Positions 5,946 to 14,450 of a stretch of 23,191 nt of DNA are shown one piece after another. Made by a program: the position numbers and the translations under genes. Every line of letters starts with the position of its first letter. Positions within the stretch are counted from its first letter, which is position 1. A model generated the notes under the pieces. That model was not told the origin of the DNA, made no database searches, and was given only the letters and a program-made list of their open reading frames with translations. The stretch is from Terriglobia bacterium (GTDB lineage Bacteria > Acidobacteriota > Terriglobia > UBA7540), in contig JAIQGB010000076.1 of assembly GCA_020072905.1 (NCBI GenBank), positions 1 to 23,191 of the forward strand, given 5' to 3'.

Positions 5946-6884
5946 CTACCTGGCATATTGAGGCGCCAACGGCTGAGGCCGGCTGAGGATGTCTCTCACT
6001 CGCAGGCGCAGCCGGGCGAGCGCCGCGGAATGAAGCTGGGAAACTCGCGACTCATCAATCCTCAGCCGCTTTCCGATTTCTTTCATGGTGAGTTCCTGTT
6101 GATAGTAGAGCCGCACGATTTGTCGCTCTCGCTCGGGGATTCGGGCGAGCGCCCGGTCGAGGATTTCCCTCTGTTCCCGCCGGAAACACGAATCGAATTG
6201 ATGGCCGTCGTTGTCCGCGGCCAGCGAGTCTGCGTGCGCTGGCCATTGTTGCTTCATGCCTACCGATCCCGGGGGTCGTAGCCAATCCATGCCCGCGGTC
6301 TGCAGTTCGGGCACCGCGCGGTACCAGGCCTCCAGGCTCACGCCCAGCCCCGCGGCCAGTTCCGCGTCACTCGGCGGACGGCCCAGCTCCATCTCAAGCT
6401 GGCGATAAACCTTCTCGGCCTTGCGGTTTTTCTTGCGCAGGTCGCGGGAGGCAGTGTCCAGGCTGCGCAGGCCGTCCAGAATGGCGCCACGAATCCGATG
6501 GCGGGCGTAGGTCGCGAACTTTACATCTCTTTTGATATCGAACCGGCGCAAAGCATCGAGCAGGCCCAGGTGCCCCGCCGCCACCAAGTCATCAAGCTCC
6601 ATATGCGGGGGCAGTTTTTTTCGGATCCTCGCAGCCACGCGCCGGACGAGCGTCAGCATTTCAATAATGAACCGGTCGCCGTGGTTGGATTCCCGCCGCG
6701 TGGCGGCACTCGATGGCCGGTTTTCCTCGCGCCCGCAAGGCTTGGGGATTCGAGCCCGCCCTCCGGTGCGACCTGTGTCGATTCCAAGGAGTGAAGCGTT
6801 GCTTTGAGTCCTGGCAATCCCTTCCGGACACCTCGCCACGGTGACTCCAGTCAACCGGTCTGAATCGTCGAGGGCAATTACCAT
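5946..6884 (-). CDS. FliA/WhiG-type RNA polymerase sigma factor
   Basis: The product is 312 residues from ATG 6884. Sigma region 2 (about 70-143) has MELDDLVAAGHLGLLDALRRFD and FATYARHRIRGAILDGLR. Region 3 is about 145-200. Region 4 (about 232-300) has IPERERQIVRLYYQQELTMKEIG and a helix-turn-helix with DESRVSQLHS, as in FliA. The family directs RNA polymerase to alternative promoters such as flagellar or developmental ones. The first ~68 residues are a low-similarity extension, making it longer than typical FliA (about 240). GAAAGGGA supports the ATG at 6884; a TTG start at 6926 is possible but lacks such a site. No flagellar or anti-sigma gene is visible nearby, so the regulon is unknown. 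Confidence 0.85.
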   Translation of the reverse strand: MVIALDDSDRLTGVTVARCPEGIARTQSNASLLGIDTGRTGGRARIPKPCGREENRPSSAATRRESNHGDRFIIEMLTLVRRVAARIRKKLPPHMELDDLVAAGHLGLLDALRRFDIKRDVKFATYARHRIRGAILDGLRSLDTASRDLRKKNRKAEKVYRQLEMELGRPPSDAELAAGLGVSLEAWYRAVPELQTAGMDWLRPPGSVGMKQQWPAHADSLAADNDGHQFDSCFRREQREILDRALARIPERERQIVRLYYQQELTMKEIGKRLRIDESRVSQLHSAALARLRLRVRDILSRPQPLAPQYAR

Positions 6885-7103
6885 GGGTTCCCTTTCCACC
6901 TTCCGGCGTAGGCTACTTCTTCGCAACGTTCCCCTCCCGGCCCACGTGAAGCGTGTCTCACTTTGGGCCTAGACGGTCTGTCGTCGTTTCGCGCACAAGG
7001 GTTTGAGCCCCGTCGCTCTTTCGTGCGAGGTCGGCGACGGCCGGAAAAGTAAGCGCCGTCCCCATCAGGACGAAGTGCGAGAGAATTGGAGGCGTCGGCC
7101 CAC

Positions 7104-7322
7104 TTATCCTTCTCGGACTGAGGAATCGGTCGGCGAGGAGTCCCCGCCTTGTCTCACCTTGCCTTTTCGCCAGATGAAAGCGTACTGGCGCATAAGACAT
7201 GTATGACAGCGGAAGGGCCTGCGCAGGAAAAGTGGCAGAACAAGTTTTTCAACTAGCCCGCGCCTCCTGGAGAGATGCATTTCCGTACTCTGACAGTAAC
7301 GGCAGACAAATTCCGTGCCCAT
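7104..7322 (-). CDS. Small zinc-ribbon-like protein
   Basis: The product is 72 residues. It has two cysteine pairs, C7-x2-C10 and C39-x2-C42, flanking a basic/hydrophobic stretch (SRRRGLVEKLVLPLFLRRPFRC). This is a common layout of small uncharacterised zinc-ribbon proteins that I associate with Acidobacteriota. The ATG at 7322 is chosen because GGGGAGGAG lies just before it and the first cysteine pair follows at once; an upstream ATG at 7439 adds 39 residues without recognisable features. The hydrophobic LVLPLFL segment is too short for a clear membrane span. It is on the same strand as the sigma factor, about 220 bases upstream, so a functional link is only a guess. Confidence 0.55.
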   Translation of the reverse strand: MGTEFVCRYCQSTEMHLSRRRGLVEKLVLPLFLRRPFRCHTCLMRQYAFIWRKGKVRQGGDSSPTDSSVREG

Positions 7323-7492
7323 TTCTCCTCCCCGAACCACGGGACTCGCGGCCACACTCCTGGCTTTCTTAAAGACATCCGCACTCACTGCCTCCCCAAC
7401 GCACGTTACCCGCTGATTGCCAAACGCATCAAGCGACAAAGCAGGCTATGACTCCCTTGTCCTCTTTTGGCCGGGTTTGGCCGCCCGTTTCG

Positions 7493-7528
7493 CCCCCTGC
7501 GTGCTCGCATCCCCCTGCGTGCTCGCAT
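7493..7528. repeat. Perfect tandem 18-bp repeat upstream of regulator
   Basis: CCCCCTGCGTGCTCGCAT occurs twice with no gap (7493-7510 and 7511-7528), 58 bases before the regulator start at 7586. It could be a paired operator or a recent slippage duplication. Confidence 0.7.
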
Positions 7529-7585
7529 ATTTGCCTTGCTAATTACCCTTCGAAGACTGAAAATTTATGAAAGGACTCCTGGGGT

Positions 7586-9295
7586 GTGGTGATGTCAGAA
7601 GAGGGTGCCCGTCCCGATCGAAATGTGGCAAAACGGGGCTCGGGCCCGCGACTGGATTCGTGGAAAGAAGTCGCAAGCTACCTGAGACGTAGCCCGCGAA
7701 CTGTCCGCCGATGGGAGCGACAAGAGGGGTTGCCTGTCCATCGTCACCTACATGGTAAACAGGGGACGATTTATGCTTTTGCTGGCGACATTGAGACGTG
7801 GCTGAAGAGCCGCCGTGAGGCAGAAAGGCCCACGCAGCCACCAGTGGGGCCTCTCGCGGGATCCTCACGACGACCTGCCGCGGATCCAGCCCGAAAGAGC
7901 CGCTCTGCGCGGCCAATCGTGATCGCCATCCTCCCGCTCAGGAATCTCAGTGGCGATCCTGCACATGAATGGTTCTCGGATGCCCTGACCGAAGAGATCA
8001 TCTCGGAGCTCGGCGAGTTCAGTCCGGAAAGCCTTCGGGTAATCCCCTTCGCCTCGGTCGCGCAGTACAAGCAACCGGCAAAGAGCATGGGGCAAATAGG
8101 GCATGAATTGGGCGTGGACTACGTGCTGGAAGGAGGGGTGCGCCGGTACGGGCGGCGCGTGCGGGTGACAACACGGCTCACTGCGGCGCGGGATCAGGCC
8201 CGAATCTGGGGAGAAAGCTATGAAATCCAGCTCCCCCCTGTTTTCTCGTTGCAACAGGGGTTGGCCCGACAACTTGTTGGCGCCCTCTCCGCCAAGCTCC
8301 AGGTGATCCCGACGGGAGGGCCGCGTCCACAAACCAGCGACAACCTTGCGGCTCACGATGCCTACCTTGCGGGAACCGCCCATTTCGGGTGGTCCGAGGC
8401 GGAAATCAAAAAGAGTATCGAGCGCTTCAGCCTGGCGGTCGAGCGCGACCCGGATTGCGCCCCGGGGCACGCGGAACTCGCGCTGGCGTATTATCGCTTG
8501 GGCCTCTTGTACGACTACCCCCCCTTGGTGACGTTGGGGAGGACCAGAGAATTCGCCTTGAATGCCTTGAGGTTGGATCCGGGGCTATGCCGCGCCCACG
8601 CGGCGCTGGCGGTGTACAACTTGTACGGCGCCTGGGACTGGTCCCAAGCTGAGGCCAGCACCCGCCGGGCCATCGAGCTCAACCCTAGCAACAGCCGGGC
8701 GCATGTCATTCGGGCCGCATACCATTTGGTCATGGGACGGCCTGAGGAGGCGGTTGAGGATTTGCAGCAAGCCCACCGCCTCGATCCGCACTCTCCAGCG
8801 GTGGGCATGGCGTTCGCAATCTTCGGATTGATTGCCCGGCGTTACGACCTTGCTTCGGAACGTGGCCAGGAGATGCTTCGACTTGATCCCTCCTCGGCCC
8901 TTGCACATCGCGTCCTTGGGCTGTGCTGCGCACAGAAGGGAGACAACGAGTGCGCCCTCACCCATTGCGAGAAGGCCAGAGAGATCAGCACAGGCCAGAT
9001 CTTGCACGCAGCAACGCTCTGTTCGGTCTATGCGATGGCGGGTCAACGAGATTCCGCAGAACGTCTTCTTGACGAGCTGGTCGCCGCGGAAAAGCAACAA
9101 TATGTGCGGTACCTCTTCCTGGCACAGGCCTCAGTCAGCCTGAGAAAGAACGAGGAGACCTTGGAGTGGCTCGAGAAGGCCTATGAGCAGCACGACCCAC
9201 TTCTGGTTTTCCTGAGGGCCGACCCCAGATTCGATTCGCTGTCTCGCTCTCCTCGATTTCGAGGACTCCTGCGCCGTATCGGGCTCCCAAGCTGA
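7586..9295 (+). CDS. HTH / TolB-like / TPR one-component regulator
   Basis: The product is 569 residues from GTG 7586 (ATG 7592 is the alternative; AAGGA at 7570-7574). Residues about 23-78 form a MerR/excisionase-like winged helix (SWKEVASYLRRSPRTVRRWERQ... and YAFAGDIETWL). Residues about 108-235 resemble the TolB N-terminal/FlgO-like domain seen after HTH domains (IAILPLRNLSGDPAHEWFSDALTEEI, GVDYVLEGGVRR). Residues about 255-569 are TPR-type helices with repeated LDP and LNPSNS turns. No membrane segment is seen. In known architectures the TPR part receives a protein or ligand signal and the HTH binds DNA; the target is unknown. The tandem repeat at 7493-7528 may be its own operator. It is a stand-alone gene. 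Confidence 0.85.
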   Translation: MVMSEEGARPDRNVAKRGSGPRLDSWKEVASYLRRSPRTVRRWERQEGLPVHRHLHGKQGTIYAFAGDIETWLKSRREAERPTQPPVGPLAGSSRRPAADPARKSRSARPIVIAILPLRNLSGDPAHEWFSDALTEEIISELGEFSPESLRVIPFASVAQYKQPAKSMGQIGHELGVDYVLEGGVRRYGRRVRVTTRLTAARDQARIWGESYEIQLPPVFSLQQGLARQLVGALSAKLQVIPTGGPRPQTSDNLAAHDAYLAGTAHFGWSEAEIKKSIERFSLAVERDPDCAPGHAELALAYYRLGLLYDYPPLVTLGRTREFALNALRLDPGLCRAHAALAVYNLYGAWDWSQAEASTRRAIELNPSNSRAHVIRAAYHLVMGRPEEAVEDLQQAHRLDPHSPAVGMAFAIFGLIARRYDLASERGQEMLRLDPSSALAHRVLGLCCAQKGDNECALTHCEKAREISTGQILHAATLCSVYAMAGQRDSAERLLDELVAAEKQQYVRYLFLAQASVSLRKNEETLEWLEKAYEQHDPLLVFLRADPRFDSLSRSPRFRGLLRRIGLPS

Positions 9296-9448
9296 ACCCC
9301 ACTACGCTGCAATAATCTTCTGTGACCCCGTCCCATCCCCGAAAGCAGGGATGCTTTGAAACAGTCCGACCGCATGGGCGCCCTACGGGCAGACTCCTAT
9401 TGAAGTTGGGGGATTTGGAATTCCACTATACCCACGACGGGTTCTGGG

Positions 9449-10402
9449 TCAAGCCGCGCGGGCGGTGGCGGAGCGGCGCGAGTGGAATCCTCCGATGAGA
9501 ACCTTGGAAATCTCCTCGCGCTGGATCTGGTTGGTGCCTTCGTAGATTTGGGTGATCTTGGCGTCGCGCATGTACTTCTCGATGGGGTAGTCGTGCATGT
9601 AGCCGTAACCGCCGAAAATCTGCACGGCGTCGACGGAGACGTCCATGGCGACGTCGGAGGCAAAGCACTTCGCCATCGCGGCGTAGAGCGTGGGCCGTTC
9701 TTTGGGTTGGCGGTCGACGTGGCGCGCCGTGGCGTAGACGAGCGCGCGCGCCGCTTCGATCTTCATGGCCATGTCGGCGATCATGAAGCGCAGTCCCTGG
9801 AACGAGCCGATGGGAGCGTCGAATTGCCGGCGCGTGCAGGCGTACTCCAGGGCGAGATCAAAAGCCCCCTGCGCGATGCCCACCGCCTGCGCGCCCACGC
9901 CGGGCCGCGAGACGTCGAAGGTCTTCATGGCGGTGATGAAGCCCGTGCCTTCGCGGGCCAGGCAGTTCTCGACCGGCACGCGACAATCCCCCTTGGCCGG
10001 GTTGGTCAGCGCGATGACGGAGTAAAGCTCCGCCTCGCCGCCGTTGGTGATCCATTGCTTGGTGCCGTTGAGCACGTAGTGATTGCCGTCGCGGATGGCG
10101 GTGGTGCGGACGGCCGCGGCGTCCGAGCCCGCCTGGGGCTCGGTGAGCGCGAAAGCCGCGAGCTTTTTGCCCGCGGCCACGTCGGGCAGCCAGCGCTGCT
10201 TCTGCTCGTCGTTGCCGGAGAGAATGATGGGAATCGCTCCCAGCGCCGTGCCCGCAAACGCCAGAGCGATGCCCGCGCAGGCTCGGGAGAGTTCTTCGGT
10301 GACAATCACCATGTTCATGATGGGCGTGCCGTCGGTGAGGCCGCCGAATCGGTCGTCGACGAAGACGCGAAACAGGTCCGTTTCGCCGAGCACCTTCACC
10401 AC
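9449..10402 (-). pseudogene. Acyl-CoA dehydrogenase, N-terminally truncated
   Basis: The readable protein is 317 residues from a GTG at 10402, against about 380 for the family. Present are TEPQAGSD (FAD/substrate contact region), QWITNGGEAE, the RRQFDAPIGSFQGL helix, FGGYGYMHDYPIEKYMRD and YEGTNQIQ, which carries the expected catalytic glutamate. The frame stays open and homologous-looking (KEILPPWPVVKVLGE) upstream to about 10430 and then hits a stop at 10439-10441, right at a 14-bp tandem repeat. About 50 N-terminal residues of the alpha-helical domain are missing and no ribosome site precedes the GTG. Acyl-CoA dehydrogenases catalyse the first step of fatty-acid or branched-chain acyl-CoA oxidation. 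This copy is probably a remnant. Confidence 0.7.
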
Positions 10403-10436
10403 CGGCCAGGGGGGAAGAATCTCCTTGCGAGCCGGA

Positions 10437-10464
10437 AGTCAAGAGTCGAGAGTCAAGAGTCGAG
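10437..10464. repeat. 14-bp tandem repeat at the truncation point
   Basis: AGTCAAGAGTCGAG occurs twice in tandem (10437-10450, 10451-10464). A related inverted motif, TTTCGACTCTCAACTTT, lies at about 10515-10531. The repeat begins exactly where the acyl-CoA dehydrogenase frame is lost. Confidence 0.7.
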
Positions 10465-10540
10465 GGGCAAAAAGTTGATGCCGATGGGCAGAAGCGAACG
10501 TCCTTCTCACCTTTCGACTCTCAACTTTCACCTGCTCACT

Positions 10541-11311
10541 TCACGCCGCCGGCTCCATCGGCTGCGTCGGCTCGGGCTTCGCCTGCGGCAGATCGCTCCA
10601 CAGCGATGGTCGCGCCACCCAGACCTCGCCGCGGCGAACTACAAAGCGGCAATAGTCCTCCACATCGCCACTGCGGAACGAACTGACATCGATCTCGCCG
10701 TCGAGTGAGCTGGGCGGCTCGGCTTTGGCTTGCAGCGCTTTGAGCAGCGGCAGCACGCCGGCATTGACGTCGAGCATTCGAATTTCGATTTGGTTCGCCA
10801 TGACGAAGGCTTCGAACTCGCCTTGGGGATACAAGCCTCCCGGCCGCTCGACGGTCGCCTGGATCTCCTCCACGGCGCCACGTGGCGCCTGCAACTTTAC
10901 CGTGCCGTTCAGCCGCTGATAGGCGTCAAACACCAGGGGGATCGTCTGGCCGCGGTAGCGTTCCCAGGTGGCGTGGGCGTAATCCGGCTGCGCCCAGGCG
11001 AAGGTGGTGAAGCCGCCCGTCCAGACCTTGATCCGTACGGATTGCCCGCTCTGCTCGTCCAGGTAATAGAGCGCGCCGCCGGGAATCTTCTTGCGCTCGG
11101 GCTCGGAGATGTCGCTCAGGAATTCGAGTAATTCTCCGGCAATCTCGCGCAACGCCGGGGTGTCATCCGGCTGAACGTGCCGGACCACTAATGAGGGCGG
11201 TTCCGGGGAAAACTCCAACCAAGTGGCTTCGACACGCTCGAGCCGCTGCTGCGTTTCCTGGCTGATCTGACCCAAATCAATTCGTCCAGTGCATCCCAGA
11301 TGAGTGCGCAT
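10541..11311 (-). CDS. Uncharacterised 256-residue protein
   Basis: I do not recognise a family. The product is 256 residues, without a signal peptide or membrane segment, and acidic overall. Visible features are a repeated alpha/beta pattern, a central basic KLQAPRGAVEE segment, a YCRFVVRRGEVWVARPSLW segment near 225-243, and a proline-rich tail (PQAKPEPTQPMEPAA). It probably is a real gene: the frame is long, the antisense frames look like shadows, and AAAGGGGTG precedes the ATG at 11311. It is divergent from the M16 peptidase operon, about 280 bases away. Its stop lies about 140 bases from the truncated acyl-CoA dehydrogenase. Confidence 0.65.
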   Translation of the reverse strand: MRTHLGCTGRIDLGQISQETQQRLERVEATWLEFSPEPPSLVVRHVQPDDTPALREIAGELLEFLSDISEPERKKIPGGALYYLDEQSGQSVRIKVWTGGFTTFAWAQPDYAHATWERYRGQTIPLVFDAYQRLNGTVKLQAPRGAVEEIQATVERPGGLYPQGEFEAFVMANQIEIRMLDVNAGVLPLLKALQAKAEPPSSLDGEIDVSSFRSGDVEDYCRFVVRRGEVWVARPSLWSDLPQAKPEPTQPMEPAA

Positions 11312-11524
11312 TTTTCACCCCTTTCCACCCGTCAGACTGACAAACAGTCCGAAATGTCTGCCTCATACGGACACTATGTGCACTTCTGGTGCCGAATGAG
11401 CCAGTGGCGGATCGCGTCCTCAAGGTCTGGGATGGTCCAGCTCACGATTCCGGCAGTCCGGCGTCAGATAAATTGTCCATCCGGGACTACGCAGCGCCTT
11501 CTGAGGTGGGCAGCGTGCGCATTG

Positions 11525-11554
11525 TTGGGTCCCTAGATGGACACTTGATATAGA
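11525..11554 (+). promoter_or_regulatory. Candidate promoter of the M16 operon
   Basis: TTGGGT (11525-11530) and TATAGA (11549-11554) are separated by 18 bases and sit 35 bases before the ATG at 11590. The -35 match is weak. Confidence 0.3.
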
Positions 11555-11589
11555 ATCCCCGGTACACCTGAAGCGGAAAAGGAGTGGCC

Positions 11590-12981
11590 ATGAAAGCCTG
11601 GCGTGTTCTGGCAATGCTGACCTGCCTTGCGGGCTTGGCGACGGGAGCTTGGGCGGAAGAATCGTGGAAAGTCCCAACGGCGGTCAAGACGCTCTCCAAC
11701 GGTTTGATGGTGGTGGTCTCCGAGGATCATTCGGCGCCCACGTTCGGCCTCTGCATCAGTTACAGAATCGGTTTTCGGCTTGAGCCCGAAGGGCGCACAG
11801 GCTTCGCCCATCTATTCGAGCACATGATGTTCGAGGGGACGCCCAACGCGCCCAAGGGCACCTTCGACAAGGTGGTTGAGGGGGGCGGGGGCTGGATCAA
11901 CGGTGACACGCGCTGGGACTTCACCGAGTATATCGAGCCGGCGCCGCTTGCCGCGTTTGAGCCCGCGCTGTGGCTGGAAGCTGACCGCATGAAGACGCTC
12001 GACTTCTCCACGGAGAACCTCGACAACCAACGCAAGGTCGTGGAAGAGGAAGTGCGCGTGAACATGCTCAACCAGCCTTACGGCTTGTTCTTTGCCATTG
12101 ACCTCCCTGGCAAAGCCTTCGACAAGTTTCCCAACGCCCACAATTTCTACGGCGACTTCAAGGATTTGGACGCGGCGAACATCCAAGACGTGAAATCTTT
12201 CTACGAACGCTACTACGCCCCCAACAACGCGGTACTTTGCATTGCGGGCGACGTGAAGCCGGAGGAAGTGTTCGAGAAGGTCGAAAAGTATTTTGGAGCG
12301 ATTCCGCGGCGCACTGTTCCACCCAAGCCGGATGTTTCGGAGGCGCCGCAGAGCGCGGAGCGTCACGCCACGCAGCCGGACAAGTTCGCGCAGGTGCCGG
12401 CGCTGGCCGTCGGCTACCGCATGCCCCCGCGGACCTCGCACGACGCGGTGGTGGGTGCGGTGGTGGGCGAGCTGCTCCACAACGGTCAGGCCTCGCGGCT
12501 TTACCAGGCGCTGGTCAAGGAAAAGAAAGTAGCGCTGGATGTTTCGGGAGGCATGAACTGGCCGCTGGGCAATCCCTTCGAATACGACGGACCGACGCTG
12601 ATGACGTCCTTCATCACCTACCCGCCCAACTTTAGGGAGGACGACGTGATGGGCGCTTTCGACGCGGCCATCGCCAGCCTCGCCGCGCAGGGGCCCAACC
12701 CCGCCGAACTGGAACGCATCAGCGCCAAGATGCGTTCGGACTGGTACGCCCAGCTCGAAATTCCCATCAACCGCGCCTCGGTGCTGGCGCACGCCACGCT
12801 GTTCGACGGCAATCCGCAGCGCGTGAATGAAATCCCCGACGAGCTCGCCAAGGTCAACGCCGATGAAGTGAAAGCGTTCGCGCGGAAGTATCTGGTGAAG
12901 ACCAATCGGACGGTCCTCAATCGCGTTCCCGCGCCTCCCTCGGAGAAAAAAGCCGAAGGCGGTGAGAAAGGAGCCCAGTAA
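11590..12981 (+). CDS. Exported M16 zinc peptidase, catalytic subunit
   Basis: The product is 463 residues. A signal peptide covers about 1-22 (hydrophobic core, then AWAE). The inverted zinc motif HxxEH is HLFEH at 74-78, and the distal glutamate lies in NQRKVVEEEVR near 152-154, the expected ~75 residues away. The two M16 domains follow, ending near 455. M16 enzymes act as clam-shell peptidases that degrade short peptides and often need a non-catalytic partner. The gene overlaps the start of the second M16 gene by one base, so the two are probably co-translated and form a periplasmic heterodimer. AAAAGGAG precedes ATG 11590; the in-frame GTG at 11584 overlaps that site and is less likely. 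Confidence 0.92.
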   Translation: MKAWRVLAMLTCLAGLATGAWAEESWKVPTAVKTLSNGLMVVVSEDHSAPTFGLCISYRIGFRLEPEGRTGFAHLFEHMMFEGTPNAPKGTFDKVVEGGGGWINGDTRWDFTEYIEPAPLAAFEPALWLEADRMKTLDFSTENLDNQRKVVEEEVRVNMLNQPYGLFFAIDLPGKAFDKFPNAHNFYGDFKDLDAANIQDVKSFYERYYAPNNAVLCIAGDVKPEEVFEKVEKYFGAIPRRTVPPKPDVSEAPQSAERHATQPDKFAQVPALAVGYRMPPRTSHDAVVGAVVGELLHNGQASRLYQALVKEKKVALDVSGGMNWPLGNPFEYDGPTLMTSFITYPPNFREDDVMGAFDAAIASLAAQGPNPAELERISAKMRSDWYAQLEIPINRASVLAHATLFDGNPQRVNEIPDELAKVNADEVKAFARKYLVKTNRTVLNRVPAPPSEKKAEGGEKGAQ

Positions 12982-14399
12982 TGATGCGCCGTGCATTGAC
13001 GCTCTGGCTTTTTGTTCCCCTCTGCCTTTCGCTCGCTAGGGCCGCCGAAAAAGAGAAGCCCTTGCCAAAGGATTTGCCGTCGTACGGCCCGCTGCAGCCG
13101 TTCGTTGCGCCCCAGGTGACGCCTCACCAACTCTCGAATGGCCTGACGCTGTGGCTGGCGCCACGGCCCGGATTCCCCAAGGTCTCGCTTGCGGTCGCGG
13201 TGCGGGGCGGCAAAGCGGCGGACCCCAAGGGTGGGCCGGGGCTTTCGGTGCTGCTGGCCGATACGCTCGATCAAGGTACCAAGACGCGCAGCGCGCGGGA
13301 GATTGCTGAGGAGCTTCAAGCCGCCGGCGGGGACTTTTCACGCGATGCGGAAGCGGACGACCTCATTGTGAGCACCAGCGTGCTCTCCTCGAAGGCTGAA
13401 GCCGGACTGACCGTCCTGGCAGACATCCTGCAAAACGCCACCTTCCCGGATAGCGAAGTGGCTCTGGCCAAGCGCAACGCCGCTGACCGGCTCCGCTCGC
13501 AGGAGGCCGATCCGTTCTTCCTGACGTCCCGGGCGCTGGTGCGCGCGGTTTTCGGCGATCACCCTTACAGCGTCATCGCGCCCACGCAGGATTCTATTGC
13601 CAAGACTACTGCTGAGGAACTGCGCCGCGAGTATGCCCGCCGGTTCCGGCCCGACCAGGTGGCGCTGGTGGCTGTGGGGGACTTCGACGCCGGGACGTTG
13701 ACAGGCTGGGTGGAATCCTTGCTGGGCAAATGGCAGACGCCAGCGGAGCCGCCGGTTCCCGCCGTCGAGAAGCCGTCCCAAGCCGCGCCGCACGCGGTGT
13801 TCTACGTCGTACGGCCGGAATCCGTGCAGACCACCATCGCTGTGGGCACGCTGGCGCCCACCCGAGGAGAGGCGGAGTACCCGGCGGCCCAGGTGGGCGT
13901 GGCGATTTATGGCGGGATGTTCGGCTCGCGCCTGACGCTCAACATCCGCGAGGACAAGGGCTACACCTACTCGCCCTTCGCCTATCTGAGCCCTCGCCGG
14001 CAGGTCGCGGTGTTCCAATCCTGGGCGCCAGTGCGCAACGAGGTGACCGGCGCGGCGCTGAATGAGATGAACTACGAGCTGAATCGCATGGCCACCACAG
14101 CGCCCACGGAGGACGAACTCACCCACGCGCAGCGCTATTTGACAGGGACGCGGGTGATTGAGCTTCAGTCCCAGGATGCCGTGGCCGCGGAACTCGCCCG
14201 GCTTTGGGTTTTCGGGCTGTCTGCGGAAGAGTTGGGCACAGAAACGGCGAGGATCCAAAAAGTGACCGCTAAGGACGTGGAGGCGGTGGGAGCGAAATAC
14301 TTCTCCGCCGCTCGCCAGACCATCGTCATGGTCGGCGAGGAAAAAGTGATTAAGGACCAGGTCGCGCCGTTTGCAATTGAAACCCGCCTCTCGCCATAG
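12981..14399 (+). CDS. Exported M16-family partner subunit (no zinc motif)
   Basis: The product is 472 residues with a signal peptide (about 1-21, ending ARAA). The fold is M16, but the HxxEH position is replaced by LSVLLAD (88-94), so zinc binding and catalysis are not expected. The C-terminal R/Y element is present: SRLTLNIREDKGYTYSPF (316-333), with R323 and the following tyrosines as in partner subunits that contact the substrate. In known heterodimeric M16 enzymes one chain brings the zinc site and the other the R/Y motif. The tight one-base overlap with the first gene (AAAGGAG inside that gene) supports a 1:1 complex. A hairpin follows at 14402-14437. Confidence 0.9.
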   Translation: MMRRALTLWLFVPLCLSLARAAEKEKPLPKDLPSYGPLQPFVAPQVTPHQLSNGLTLWLAPRPGFPKVSLAVAVRGGKAADPKGGPGLSVLLADTLDQGTKTRSAREIAEELQAAGGDFSRDAEADDLIVSTSVLSSKAEAGLTVLADILQNATFPDSEVALAKRNAADRLRSQEADPFFLTSRALVRAVFGDHPYSVIAPTQDSIAKTTAEELRREYARRFRPDQVALVAVGDFDAGTLTGWVESLLGKWQTPAEPPVPAVEKPSQAAPHAVFYVVRPESVQTTIAVGTLAPTRGEAEYPAAQVGVAIYGGMFGSRLTLNIREDKGYTYSPFAYLSPRRQVAVFQSWAPVRNEVTGAALNEMNYELNRMATTAPTEDELTHAQRYLTGTRVIELQSQDAVAAELARLWVFGLSAEELGTETARIQKVTAKDVEAVGAKYFSAARQTIVMVGEEKVIKDQVAPFAIETRLSP

Positions 14400-14401
14400 T
14401 T

Positions 14402-14437
14402 GATGGCGCCGCCGACCTGGAGCGGCGGCGTGCCATC
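14402..14437. terminator. Hairpin between convergent genes
   Basis: GATGGC (14402-14407) plus GCCGCCG (14408-14414) pair with CGGCGGC (14423-14429) and GCCATC (14432-14437), a 13-bp stem with a two-base bulge. It lies three bases after the second M16 gene and about 14 bases from the stop of the convergent PspC gene. No T-tract follows. Confidence 0.55.
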
Positions 14438-14450
14438 GAGGGGAGCCAAA

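Noticed and set aside
9334..9353. Terminator after the HTH/TPR regulator
   Set aside because: CATCCC and GGGATG give only a six-bp stem with no T-tract, too weak to call.
9482..10708. A 408-codon open frame on the plus strand
   Set aside because: It is antisense to the acyl-CoA dehydrogenase, which shows clear motifs. Its composition is typical of a GC-rich shadow frame.
11812..12996. A 394-codon open frame on the minus strand
   Set aside because: It is antisense to the M16 peptidase with the HLFEH motif and has no recognisable domain.
13338..14258. A 306-codon open frame on the minus strand
   Set aside because: It is a shadow of the second M16 gene, without motifs or a ribosome site.
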